Source: Epiperipatus broadwayi
Taxonomy: Eukaryota; Onychophora; Udeonychophora; Euonychophora; Peripatidae
Direction of reading: 5' to 3'
Assembly (NCBI GenBank): GCA_028023455.1
Contig: JAQFVV010012402.1
Span: 12,816,292-12,880,291 of the forward strand
Length of the DNA: 64,000 nucleotides
Both the position numbers and the translations under genes were made by a program. A model generated the notes under the pieces. That model was not told the DNA's origin. It ran no database searches and saw only the letters and a list, made by a program, of their open reading frames with translations. The stretch's first letter is position 1; each line of letters starts with the position of its first letter. Positions 57,601-60,918 of the stretch are shown here, in pieces.

Positions 57601-59555
57601 ACTTTAGTCTTTTTAACATTTATCTTTAGTCCTACTTTTCTACTTTCATCTGCTAACTCTTGCAACATTTCCTGCAACTCTGAAGCATTATTTGCAAAAA
57701 CAACTTCATCATCTGCGAAATCTAAATGACTTAAATACTCTCCATTTACTTTCACTCCTTTAGTTTCCCATTTTAATCCACAAAATACTTCTTGCAGCAC
57801 TGCTGTAAAGAGTTTTGGAGATATGGAGTCACCTTGTCTTACACCTTTCTCAATGTTGATTTTTCCAGTATCATTATGTAATCTAATTGTTGCTGTTGCA
57901 TTTTTATAAATATTCTTTAAAATATGACAATATCCTAGATCTATAGCTTGATGATCCAATACTTTAATCACTGAAGAAATGTTTATAGAATCAAATGCCT
58001 TTTCATAATCTGCAAATCCAAAACATAATGACAACTCATATTCATTTGTCCTTTCTATAACTTCTCTCAACACCTGGATATGATCTACTGTACTAAAACC
58101 ACTTTTAAATCCAGCTTGTTCTCTTTGTTGGTGGAAATCCAATGTTCTCTGTAGACGAGTTGTAATTATCTCTTAATTAATAGTCGCAAATAAATCGGAA
58201 AATGATGTGAAGCTTTGCCTGTCCTGATAAAAGTCTGTTGATCAAAAGTTGATCTAACTTGAAGTAAATAAAAATACAATGTAAAAAGAAACTCAAACCT
58301 GGAGATTAAGATTGGAGTAAAGAACTATTAAAAGACTACTATAGTTTTACAAATGTATCTGGTCAGTAATCCACATTAGATTTATATATATCTAAGTTAT
58401 TTTTTTAATTATACTTTTGTAAAATTATTCATTAACAGATTATTATAATAGATAATGATTTTGTTTATTGAAAATGTATTATTTCTATTTGATAGTAAGT
58501 TTAATTATTGTGTGAGATATTTAGCAGTCTTTATAAATTTTTTTAGAGCATGCTAATATAATATTTTTGTGATATCAGTTCAGGGATTTATTTTTATTAT
58601 ATCTGTACATGCAGTATAACCAATGTGCAATTTTTTATTTGACCAATAAATTGACATTAATATAAAATAGTGGGCATTGTTTGCAAGTTTGTTAAAATGA
58701 TTCTTCAAAAATCTGAATAAGAATTAATTAAAAATAATAAAATATAATAATAACAGTAAATAAAAAAAATAAAAAGTTATAGAAAATTTTGGAATATTAA
58801 AATAAGATATGCCTTTGCACAATATATTAAAGTAACTATTTTTAATTATACTTCTTTTGTATAACAAATTACAAATGTAAAAACATTCACACACATACAC
58901 ATAAATCCATATATACTATACTTTTTCAAAATCATATTTATTTATCATTTAATAAAATTCAAATATATTCATATACACACATACATGTCCAAACACATAA
59001 ATTCAAACAATATACATATATACACAAGCCATCTTAAGGTCTAGTCAGACTTATCCATAAACGTAAATAATTGCACTATTATAAAAAATCGATTTACACA
59101 CATGTATTCCATCCACGTATAAACATTTGTACGTAATTTTACATACTCAATATATATATACATATATGCATTTATATATGTTCACAAATGTATGTGTACT
59201 TATGTATAATTTCCATATAGTATTTAAAATCAAATTATTATATATATCTATATTGAATTTTGTAAACTGTTGTTTTTATTTTCATATATAATAGAGTTCA
59301 TATTACTGTTACAATATTATTTTTTAAAATATAAGCAAAATAATAATAAATACAACAAATAAAACTTCACAAGAAATCTAACCTGATGGTCATTTTGAAA
59401 TTTAATACTTTCATTGATATACTTCAGATTGGAATCTCTATTACACACTACAGTTGACTGAATGTTTTGTAAACTGGATAAAAATCCTTCTCTCAACTCT
59501 TGAAGTTCTTTCTGTACTTCTTTATAATGAGTATCTTGTTTGGAGTATATATTAT
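3421..59555 (-). CDS. KIF11: Kinesin-5 (KIF11/Eg5-like) gene, ten stalk exons, 5' and 3' incomplete
   Basis: Kinesin-5 is a homotetrameric plus-end motor that slides antiparallel spindle microtubules. Seen: ten minus-strand exons with GT/AG borders and matching phases: 59383-59555, 52588-52713, 51252-51419, 40625-40669, 39725-39786, 39554-39653, 15826-15885, 11758-11841, 9437-9532, 3421-3643. Joined, they give about 378 open codons of Q/N/H-rich coiled coil ending FITEDLKIDVPTG. Known: vertebrate KIF11 has a nearly identical DLKLDIPTG directly before the CDK1-regulated BimC box (TTPQRK), and the coiled-coil stretch before it has about this length. Inferred: these exons are the second half of the stalk and tail, and the motor and first stalk exons lie right of the window. 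The last exon ends in phase 1, so the BimC box needs a further exon, which I could not find with confidence. Identity rests mainly on that one motif plus length and coiled-coil character. Confidence 0.82.
3644..4516. other. Intronic AT-rich sequence
   Basis: Intron between KIF11 exons I and J. Very AT-rich with no transposon end, open frame or RNA gene that I recognise. Confidence 0.6.
4517..5450. repeat. About 337-bp tandem/foldback repeat (family TF)
   Basis: Landmarks such as attatagtatggcgcatg recur near 4711, 5052 and 5389, and the cttaagatttg block near 4930 and 5265, giving a period of 334-341 bp. The first copy is preceded by an inverted partial copy (about 4525-4640), so the array starts as a palindrome. 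Each unit carries a small internal hairpin (gataag...cttatc). The organisation and several words (gcgcatgtg, cttaagatttgcc) match 40815-41770. No coding potential. Confidence 0.8.
5629..7806 (+). mobile_element. Solo LTR, about 2.2 kb
   Basis: Begins TGTAACGAGC and ends GATCGTTACA, so it has TG...CA ends with an 8-base terminal inversion. It lies in (AT)n with AT-rich flanks where a 4-5-bp target duplication cannot be told from background. Base composition is less AT-rich than its surroundings. A TATA box (TATAAAAGG, 6095-6103) lies about 470 bp in, on the plus strand. No internal region or second copy is present. Ends of this type occur in BEL/Pao and Ty3/gypsy LTRs; I cannot say which. Confidence 0.6.
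6095..6103 (+). promoter_or_regulatory. TATA box of the solo LTR
   Basis: TATAAAAGG inside the LTR, on the strand implied by its position in the 5' part of the element. Confidence 0.45.
7807..9250. other. Intronic sequence
   Basis: AT-rich intron. A short plus-strand stretch near 8100-8150 reads FVSKFTYLGNL, reminiscent of the C-terminal part of LINE reverse transcriptases, but it is too short and isolated to call. Confidence 0.4.
9251..9278. mobile_element. Solo end of the foldback element found at 20945-21226
   Basis: The block ctactgtatagagagttttg followed by cctgttt is the same as the right arm end of the element at 20945-21226 (21162-21187). No matching left arm was found nearby, so this is a remnant. 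Confidence 0.6.
9437..9532 (-). CDS. KIF11: KIF11 exon I, coiled-coil stalk
   Basis: The acceptor is tgtattttag and the donor is CAG|gtaaca. The 96-nt exon has 32 codons, phase 0 on both sides. It reads FCQNFNSQQEESNNTEMDKQ... and ends LEDLYLNIQ. Confidence 0.72.
9563..9835. repeat. Foldback repeat (family FB), copy 1
   Basis: A near-perfect hairpin. The left half runs from ttacattcatatcggccttt through aggaataaaaagaatccctc; the right half is its reverse complement, ending aaggctgatatgaatgtaa. The turn is near 9685. A second copy lies at 47570-47890, where the order is rearranged and a further conserved block is attached. Confidence 0.8.
10560..11130 (+). pseudogene. Probable decayed LINE reverse transcriptase fragment
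   Basis: At 10771-10821 the plus strand reads VYKDDLAIVVKVLEIFK, which resembles the catalytic (Y/F)ADD motif region of I/R1-type LINE reverse transcriptases. About 150 bp on, a second open stretch reads VKHREHIFKKIF, in the place where these proteins have a conserved H-rich segment. Stops and frame changes separate them. Short and AT-biased, so chance similarity is possible. Confidence 0.3.
11758..11841 (-). CDS. KIF11: KIF11 exon H, coiled-coil stalk
   Basis: The acceptor is aaaatag and the donor is CAG|gtaata. The 84-nt exon has 28 codons, phase 0 on both sides. The peptide starts ALYQGNLMEKVNLEISETVS and ends NNHIQ. Confidence 0.7.
11842..13507. other. Intronic sequence, nothing recognised
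   Basis: AT-rich intron between exons G and H. A short hairpin lies at about 12018-12047 (aaaccttttca...tgaaaggttt). No gene or transposon was recognised. Confidence 0.5.
13508..13755. repeat. Two-copy tandem duplication, 124 bp
   Basis: The block starting accaagta(a/g)(a/g)caaaattc occurs at 13511 and 13635, with the following 110 bp conserved apart from a few changes and poly-A length differences. A local duplication in the intron. Confidence 0.8.
13756..15825. other. Intronic sequence, nothing recognised
   Basis: Somewhat less AT-rich around 14900-15500 than its surroundings, with a doubled acaactat(t/c)atgttgtt at about 15097-15137. No coding or transposon signature. Confidence 0.45.
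15826..15885 (-). CDS. KIF11: KIF11 exon G, 20-codon exon
   Basis: The acceptor is tctctttcag and the donor is GTT|gtaagt, the strongest donor seen in the gene. The 60-nt exon is phase 0 on both sides and encodes THYTKQDKSIPKLGMEINDV. Confidence 0.72.
15886..17470. other. Intronic sequence with a pyrimidine-rich stretch
   Basis: Start of the 23.7-kb intron as read on the plus strand. About 16770-17010 is a degenerate (TCAT/ATTC)n pyrimidine-rich simple sequence. Open frames here are by-products of that composition. Confidence 0.5.
17471..18187 (+). CDS. Penelope-like element C-terminal ORF with GIY-YIG endonuclease (PLE2)
   Basis: An open frame of 238 codons without a reverse transcriptase, so a 5'-truncated copy. 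The N-terminal half is the linker between reverse transcriptase and endonuclease. From about residue 125 comes the GIY-YIG domain: CAIYKWLCVCGKAYIGES with a CxC pair, TLEKRSKKH with the conserved Arg, SPSVFFDH, KRKIKEA with the catalytic Glu position, and LINRQAANIKI at the end. Known: the endonuclease nicks DNA for target-primed reverse transcription. The frame has stayed open, suggesting a fairly recent insertion. The ATG is the first in frame, not a proven start. Confidence 0.85.
   Translation: MPIAHKLSSLKSFLFRNNKLCKYSSDKISNINVFIMDLLNVGYDHKLIYNIVTKFNNNRNILDAIDIDKIKYTWISIPFICNEQVKFIKQIYKNICRVAFYTTPNLNRLINNSKNRCSILNQSCAIYKWLCVCGKAYIGESRCTLEKRSKKHLLLYKRVQKSRQENVRNDDVSPSVFFDHNVTCNYGFDFDFNKVKILCIERNNNKRKIKEAMLIKSEKQQLINRQAANIKINELWEN
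18248..18287 (+). ncRNA. Hammerhead-like junction after the PLE2 stop
   Basis: About 60 nt after the stop: stem I TAG, TTGACAAC, stem II GACT/AGTT (one G-U pair) around an 8-nt loop, GAAA, 2-bp stem III (AG/CT), T, then CTA closing stem I. Same order and position as in PLE1, where stem I is CAG/CTG and stem II is GGTTA/TAACC, so paired changes preserve the stems. The core lacks the canonical CUGANGA. Confidence 0.4.
18376..18560. repeat. Palindrome in the PLE2 3' region
   Basis: 18376-18440 (aataataaaatataacagta... to cacagaagtac) is the inverse of 18480-18560 (gtacttctgcggattgaaag...). The centre repeats ccgaaagtact twice. It shares gaaagtacttctg with PLE1 and lies just downstream of the PLE2 hammerhead-like motif, so it is probably an inverted piece of the same element. 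Confidence 0.75.
18655..18895 (+). repeat. Dispersed repeat, copy also at 63592-64000
   Basis: The segment with gtcaagttgcaatctttag, followed by an internal hairpin (aaaggtgga/tccaccttt) and gttgccttga, is found again in reverse orientation near 63650-63850. The two copies differ in the hairpin arms but keep flank order, so these are two old copies of one family. Confidence 0.65.
18896..20334. other. Intronic sequence, nothing recognised
   Basis: AT-rich. An 88-codon open frame at 19940-20206 has no motif I recognise and no splice-site or transposon context. Confidence 0.45.
20335..20520 (-). mobile_element. tRNA-derived SINE
   Basis: On the minus strand from about 20513: TGGCTCAGTTGGTTAGAGCG is a perfect tRNA D-arm with RNA polymerase III A box, and about 50 nt on comes a B-box-like agattcaaatcc. 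The would-be anticodon region cannot fold properly and the acceptor stem is not closed, so it is a tRNA-like head, not a tRNA gene. It is followed by a non-tRNA body (ctgtcactggttaggccagc) fading into AT-rich sequence. Ends are approximate. Confidence 0.65.
20776..20934. repeat. Tandem duplication inside the PLE3 endonuclease
   Basis: The block agacatatctgct(c/t)tctctc ... ggaataactggtctcacca occurs twice head to tail (period about 80 bp) with one or two differences. It arose after the element inserted, since it repeats coding sequence. Confidence 0.8.
20945..21226. mobile_element. Foldback MITE inserted in the YIG codons of PLE3
   Basis: Inverted arms of about 110 bp: the left starts at 20943 with ttattaaaacaggcaaaact, the right ends gagttttgcctgttttaataa near 21193. 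A further 33 bp follows on the right. The flanking PLE sequence aatatatgtt is present on both sides (20935-20944 and 21227-21236), a 10-bp target duplication that splits TYIG. Long inverted arms with 9-10-bp duplications suggest a Mutator-like relative, but there is no transposase. Confidence 0.75.
22571..24119. other. Intronic sequence, nothing firm
   Basis: AT-rich, with a small hairpin at about 23358-23387 (ggcaaagaatc...gattcttgcc). No gene or transposon was recognised. Confidence 0.45.
24128..24800 (+). pseudogene. Gag remnant of the decayed Ty3/gypsy element
   Basis: The first 77 codons are open and include EFNVDNLSEWPLYVQRIKNY and NNITKN...VASLLCFAGQRV, typical of the Gag of Ty3/gypsy elements. 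After a stop, DYFNPQPYKFIAQMDFRDRR and LTYEEAIRHEQAYKLLLDQS continue in other frames. Around 24770-24790 is the start of a zinc knuckle (KCF-x-CG), incomplete. Inactive. Confidence 0.7.
25000..25367 (+). pseudogene. Retropepsin-like segment
   Basis: Near 25000-25040 the sequence reads MEIDSETG in the place of the usual protease DTG motif, then an open frame of 109 codons (25038-25367) includes KFPPKVEKTHLKAWDANKNP and GEINPTIGREKFAPLGI, matching retroelement proteases downstream of the active site. The catalytic Asp-Thr-Gly is altered and the frame is broken. Confidence 0.55.
25400..26250 (+). pseudogene. Integrase remnant
   Basis: Zinc-binding part: RLLHQIHPGIVRAK ... CEECQ (HHCC, about 25590-25730). 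Core: MSDNGTAFCSEKFEDFINEW and IRSPTYHPESNGITKKAVQ (25928-26050), carrying the second Asp of the DDE triad. The third residue, normally Glu after SNGxx, is Lys here, and stops interrupt the rest. Clearly dead. Confidence 0.75.
28353..28454 (-). repeat. Four about 25-bp direct repeats in the LTR
   Basis: Cttgcaatagcaaaatctga occurs four times with small changes, just downstream of the TATA box in the sense of the element; the same block is at 34418-34518 in the other LTR. It would be transcribed near the RNA start. Confidence 0.8.
28473..28481 (-). promoter_or_regulatory. TATA box in the 3' LTR
   Basis: TATAAAAGG on the minus strand, in the strand sense of the element, with repeats just downstream. 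Confidence 0.55.
29316..30218 (-). CDS. Fused Gag/integrase-C-terminus ORF of the LTR element
   Basis: 300 codons. Residues 1 to about 205 are Gag-like: an acidic start (MDQPKKVADYDSDEEVV), a predicted coiled coil around 35-70 with MFQQFMNMTSQRLNRLEENM, and a Q-rich middle. After about residue 205 it turns into the integrase C-terminal region: basic ARDKLRRTTRHCTNRNRQYK, then KFRKGNQAWL and the GPY/F-type segment IYKGPYALKKKCGENAFLLK. Everything between (protease, reverse transcriptase, RNase H, integrase core) is gone and the join is in frame. Inferred: a non-autonomous derivative that may keep Gag function, or simply a deletion that happened to stay open. Confidence 0.75.
   Translation of the reverse strand: MDQPKKVADYDSDEEVVLNLPNMATCTDQKYNLEDLIKEMRDENKMMMTMFQQFMNMTSQRLNRLEENMGPQQQHTRTKVWPDEVTQLKWQQKQDDTQLKSLIDNEFGKDVHALDVSVKHQIQEGEENGQMNVDKKEMNIHQQMNPIQVQQGSEIFTATIINTITPVAKISNIKCFKEEPGGNPRHHLDSLKICLQVQNMTEQQKKARDKLRRTTRHCTNRNRQYKFRKGNQAWLRDLKPSSKAWRKVKKFFPIYKGPYALKKKCGENAFLLKDSHSIQRLYNARNLKPCIPLDPGKYAN
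30219..33036 (-). other. Long repeat-rich leader of the LTR element
   Basis: 2.8 kb between the 5' LTR and the Gag ATG, unusually long. It holds 31593-31706, four about 27-bp repeats (gggtcttcacctaacggttact); a doubled cctatttatttcaggcta-like block near 31480-31565; two gggttcgaaacc-like blocks near 31034 and 31190; and, from 31735 to 33036, about ten scattered (c)ggagaaaaaaaat motifs. At 32993-33011 the minus strand reads TGTCGACCAACGTGGGCC, resembling a retroviral primer-binding site, but it lies about 25 bp from the LTR end. Confidence 0.6.
31593..31706. repeat. Four short tandem repeats in the leader
   Basis: Units gggtcttcacctaacggttactcaa, the second and first degenerate. They lie within the leader of the LTR element. 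Confidence 0.75.
34418..34518 (-). repeat. Four about 25-bp direct repeats, 5' LTR copy
   Basis: Same block as at 28353-28454, with one extra difference (caatcgc in the third unit). Confidence 0.8.
34538..34546 (-). promoter_or_regulatory. TATA box in the 5' LTR, likely promoter of the element
   Basis: TATAAAAGG on the minus strand at the same place as in the other LTR. Transcription would run left towards the ORF. Confidence 0.6.
35135..37199. other. Intronic sequence, nothing recognised
   Basis: AT-rich, right of the young LTR element. Open frames of 60-70 codons on both strands show no motif. Confidence 0.5.
37200..37437 (-). mobile_element. Possible LTR fragment
   Basis: A less AT-rich block that ends, on the plus strand, with ggccagaccgttaca followed by (AT)n, like the end of the solo LTR at 7806. 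It contains ccagagttcgaatactgagg, similar to ccagttcgaatactaggcga in the 26972 LTR. Its other end cannot be placed. Confidence 0.35.
37438..38881. other. Intronic sequence, nothing recognised
   Basis: Includes a small inverted repeat ctggccttataaggtcag near 37512. No gene or transposon ends were seen. Confidence 0.45.
38890..39275. mobile_element. hAT-type MITE with perfect 8-bp target duplication
   Basis: 386 bp. The left end is CAGGGGTCCCCAACC and the right end, reversed, is CAAGGGTCTCCAACC, two mismatches in 15. GTCTAAGG lies on both sides (38882-38889 and 39276-39283), an exact 8-bp duplication as expected for hAT transposition. The inside is AT-rich and holds the repeated words gtgcccgcc and ctgg near both ends; there is no transposase, so it is non-autonomous. 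Confidence 0.9.
39554..39653 (-). CDS. KIF11: KIF11 exon F
   Basis: The acceptor is atattttacag and the donor is AAC|gtaag. The 100-nt exon enters in phase 2 and leaves in phase 0. The peptide begins HKSLTTASAENFTKDFSSGN and ends LISDRIQN. The intron before it is only 71 nt; the intron after it is 23.7 kb and is full of mobile DNA. Confidence 0.75.
39725..39786 (-). CDS. KIF11: KIF11 exon E
   Basis: The acceptor is tttttttcag and the donor is AAA|gtgagt. The 62-nt exon has 20 codons plus two bases, entering phase 0 and leaving phase 2. It reads LDNVLDLPVQNISDIRNCFE. The two trailing bases AA join the first C of exon F to give Asn. Confidence 0.72.
39787..40624. other. Intron between KIF11 exons D and E
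   Basis: Very AT-rich with long A and T runs. No feature seen. Confidence 0.6.
40625..40669 (-). CDS. KIF11: KIF11 exon D, 15-codon microexon
   Basis: Only 45 nt, phase 0 on both sides, encoding HYQKTHQNLNQSIQQ. The acceptor is an A/T-rich tract ending tttttag and the donor is CAA|gtaaga, a good match to consensus. The composition (Q, H, N) and heptad-like spacing match the neighbouring exons. Confidence 0.65.
40815..41770. repeat. About 328-bp tandem/foldback repeat (family TF), second locus
   Basis: An inverted partial copy (40815-41155) is followed by two direct copies (about 41160-41460 and 41461-41770). The block caagcatgtaaa(a/t) recurs near 41210 and 41538. Each copy carries the internal hairpin gaaaagatagatggattcat...tatcttttc and the flanking words cttaagatttgcccatacat and gcgcatgtgcac. 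Layout and words match 4517-5450. A block gaatga(g/a)tgacgctggcgaaa is shared with 47830-47890. Confidence 0.85.
42265..42600. repeat. Array of short hairpins near the left end of the 42.2-kb element
   Basis: The hairpin tatttctatgctacagcaca closing with gaaata occurs four or five times at roughly 100-bp spacing (near 42271, 42382, 42490, 42580), each followed by a related gccgcagcgg or aacaatccca word. Confidence 0.75.
42950..43205. repeat. Four tandem units of about 65 bp
   Basis: Units start tggccacgatgttgtttt and end aaaattacaaattt(t)atttgca, with the fourth diverged. They lie inside the 42.2-kb transposon. Confidence 0.8.
44640..45320. repeat. Tandem repeat of about 190 bp, three to four units
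   Basis: The unit includes gcataacttagaatttactac, a cattgtagataactttttat doublet, gctattatggtttgctatgt and caataatgtagtaattattt. Neighbouring units are almost identical; the last is shorter. Confidence 0.85.
45470..45860. repeat. Second tandem repeat, two units
   Basis: The unit has ttcattttattttagaaaaaa, tttggcaattatgat(t/c)tgcc and atctcgccccaccc. It is a diverged relative of the neighbouring array (both contain ataatgcataattta and cttagaatttacta). Confidence 0.8.
47570..47890. repeat. Foldback repeat (family FB), copy 2
   Basis: Shares aagcatttatttttatagcg, ttcatatcgacctttcaagc and caggaataaaaagaatccct with 9563-9835. Its right part continues into cagtcactttaaattac and aatgaatgacgc(c/t)g, the block also seen in family TF near 41050-41120, so the two families share a module. 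Confidence 0.75.
47891..49853. other. Intronic sequence, nothing recognised
   Basis: AT-rich, with an (AT)n run near 49540. No gene or transposon ends seen. Confidence 0.5.
49854..50824. mobile_element. Non-autonomous DNA transposon, TA target
   Basis: Left end TTCTTTTGATAGCCGGCACG; reversed right end TTCTTTTGATAGCCAGGCAC, continuing gg(c/g)cg(c/g)ttga(c/t)ggcattgtt. TA lies outside both ends (49852-49853 and 50825-50826). The inside is two diverged copies of an A/T-rich unit (aaagtcttgaaaaaaaaaa ... gttttgaaaaacca) and a perfect 13-bp hairpin ggctaatacaaca/tgttgtattagcc at 49909-49940. No transposase. Confidence 0.8.
51252..51419 (-). CDS. KIF11: KIF11 exon C, coiled-coil stalk
   Basis: The acceptor is atatttttag. 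The 168-nt exon has 56 codons, phase 0 on both sides, opening ISAQLQSVMVYANNQHLTVS and ending MKEKMKQQEDLFQ. The donor CAA|gtattg is weaker than the other donors in this gene. If it is not used, translation runs three more codons to a TAA, giving a possible truncated isoform. Confidence 0.75.
51748..51788 (+). ncRNA. Hammerhead ribozyme, minimal type I
   Basis: All conserved parts are present in order: stem I GCTG (51748-51751) pairing with CAGC (51785-51788); core CTGATGA (51752-51758); stem II TATCA/TGATG (51759-51763 with 51768-51772, one U-G pair) closed by a GTTA loop; GAAA (51773-51776); a 2-bp stem III A-U and C-G with a 4-nt loop; cleavage triplet GUC (51782-51784). Known: such short stem-III hammerheads are carried by Penelope-like elements and small circular-RNA retrotransposons. 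It lies in the intron between KIF11 exons B and C, on the opposite strand. Being short, it could arise by chance, but no core base is missing. Confidence 0.7.
52588..52713 (-). CDS. KIF11: KIF11 exon B, coiled-coil stalk
   Basis: The acceptor is tattttttcag and the donor is CAG|gtaat. The 126-nt exon has 42 codons, phase 0 on both sides. It reads MAIEEKINSFQNEFCHKF... and ends ...FKDTLNMQ. The leading ATG is internal to the protein, not a start. The open frame runs on into intron on both sides, so the exon limits come from the splice sites. Confidence 0.75.
52714..56944. other. Intron between KIF11 exons A and B, nothing recognised
   Basis: AT-rich, unique-looking. A stretch near 53160-53240 (attacgcccttcttagattcc) is less AT-rich but matches nothing I recognise. 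Confidence 0.5.
56945..58200 (-). mobile_element. RTE-clade LINE, 5'-truncated
   Basis: Contains the reverse transcriptase ORF 57009-58142 and, after the stop, a short 3' tail (ccactgcaggatgaaggact as read on plus, then (atc)n at 56946-56961). A short tandem-repeat tail instead of poly-A is typical of RTE elements. The 5' side is lost near 58180-58200, the usual result of incomplete target-primed reverse transcription. Confidence 0.85.
57009..58142 (-). CDS. RTE LINE reverse transcriptase, C-terminal two thirds
   Basis: The ORF is open for about 377 codons. Motifs in order: QREQAGFKSGFSTVDHI (near the start), FADYEKAFDSI (catalytic Asp), GVRQGDSISPKLFTAVLQEV, SHLDFADDEVVFANN (the catalytic Asp pair, near 57710), SRKVGLKINVKKTKVMFN, SYKYLGQIIN, then a tail with CLKRMVFNKCVLPVLTYGSE and RWMDEIRKC. 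Known: this reverse transcribes the LINE RNA at the nicked target. The N-terminal endonuclease and start of the transferase are missing. The frame extends slightly above 58142 to a stop near 58177; the first in-frame codons are not a true start. The intact frame means a fairly young copy. Confidence 0.88.
   Translation of the reverse strand: MDFHQQREQAGFKSGFSTVDHIQVLREVIERTNEYELSLCFGFADYEKAFDSINISSVIKVLDHQAIDLGYCHILKNIYKNATATIRLHNDTGKINIEKGVRQGDSISPKLFTAVLQEVFCGLKWETKGVKVNGEYLSHLDFADDEVVFANNASELQEMLQELADESRKVGLKINVKKTKVMFNQFAQNMKIKIDYEELEEVNSYKYLGQIINTDGNIMEEINHRIKLGWSVFGRNNLILKGNMPMCLKRMVFNKCVLPVLTYGSETWTLNRRAIQRLQTTQRSMERCMLGVTRRDRKRNVWVRQQTGVTDLIEKIKRLKWSWAGHIARRDDNRWTIEILNWIPRDCKTPRKRPHVRWMDEIRKCVMWRREAKDRRR
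58201..59382. other. Intronic sequence with microsatellites
   Basis: AT-rich with interspersed (CA/TA)n words from about 58880 to 59170. No gene seen. Confidence 0.5.
59383..59555 (-). CDS. KIF11: KIF11 exon A, coiled-coil stalk
   Basis: The acceptor is ...cttttaag and the donor is CAG|gttaga. The 173-nt exon has two bases completing a codon, then 57 codons, so it enters in phase 1 and leaves in phase 0. The peptide opens NIYSKQDTHYKEVQKELQEL and closes IKFQNDHQ; its spacing of hydrophobic residues suits a coiled coil. The other two frames contain stops. This is the most 5' exon I can find; none is visible to its right, where the sequence is an RTE remnant, an old LTR and a tandem repeat. 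Confidence 0.75.
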
Positions 59556-59979
59556 CTTAAAAGCCAATTTAAAAAAAAAAAAAACAATCAGTTTTACTTA
59601 AATTGTACTACTACAATATAAACATATTAAAAATTTATAAAATGAAACTACTATAGTTAAAAAAAAATTTTTTCATGAAATTTTTAAGTACAGACTAAGT
59701 ACCCAGTGCAGTTTAGTACAATAGGAGAATGAATAATTCAAGAGCTAAAAGTTGCTAATCTAAAGATTGACTGTTAATTTCGATTTGCAAACTCTCATGT
59801 GACTAAACAATTAATTATATTATTTAATTGTGATTTAACTATAATGTAGATACATATCTGCATTTTTTGTTACCTATCATTTTCAATATTATCAAATCTC
59901 TAAAGAATGAAAATATTCTGAAGCTTACTCCAGTATTTCTAATAAACAACTTCTGTTTTTCCCATCACTTCAATAAAAC
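59556..59979. other. Intronic sequence upstream of exon A
   Basis: AT-rich, no exon or repeat recognised. Confidence 0.5.
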
Positions 59980-60500
59980 TTTTTAAATTGCATTCATCCA
60001 TCTCATATATGATTTCTTTTCAAATCATGAAATCTCCCAAGATCCAATTATCCTAATATTAACCAGACATCTCCATTATAACATCTTAATTTTCCCTCAA
60101 AAAAATCTATTTGTTTTTTATACATTTCATTTTCACATCCTTCTTCTTAATGTTGACATACATTTGTTCACATTTTGTTACATAGCATTGTTAGAAGTAT
60201 TTTTTTATTATTTATTTTAGCTCTTTTTTTACTTTCATTCTTTAATTTTTATAACACATTCTCCAGTTCTGAGTGTTACTTTCAGAAATAGTAACACAAA
60301 ATCTAGAGAACTTAAGCTAATCTGTTTATTTTACTCTAGTTACCTTCCATTTTAATTCATAGAATACTTTCAATAAAACTGCTGAAAAAAAATTTGGAAA
60401 TGAAATCAGCCAACTGCATTTCTTATTAATATTAATCTTCTGAATCATTATTAAGTCTAATCATTTTTCTATTGCATTTTTTAAAAATTTATTTCAGAAT
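59980..60500 (-). pseudogene. Old RTE LINE remnant
   Basis: Aligns by eye with the minus-strand LINE at 57000-58140: cattcatccatctcatat against catccatccatctcacat; aatctcccaagatccaatta against aatctcttggaatccaattt; ccattttaattcatagaata against ccattttaatccacaaaata, with the following 150 bp. The reading frame is destroyed and the middle is deleted. Confidence 0.75.
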
Positions 60501-60918
60501 TTAAATAAGCTTAATTTATATTATGAAGTTCCAATTACTCAGTCAATGCTTTATACATGTACATGTACAATCCTTGCCTGGTAGTGAGATTCACCTGAAA
60601 GCAACATGCTTAAAAAACTGCTTTAACTTTTTGAAGATAGATAGGAAGGTCAAAACCCCTGTAAGGCACAAGTTTAGTCCATATTTAAACTGGAAAGCAT
60701 CACTTGTTTAAGCTGATAGCAAGAGGCCACATACTAATGCAGCAGTACTCACTTAAGTTAAGTAAATATTCTTAGCCGTGAAACTCAGTTCATAACTAGC
60801 CTAAGCAGTCCATTCTTGAATTTCCTCCTTACTTTTCTATTTAGACTGATATATGTACATTATTGTGAACAATTACATTAATGTATCATTAATTAATAAC
60901 TTATATTAAGATATATAT

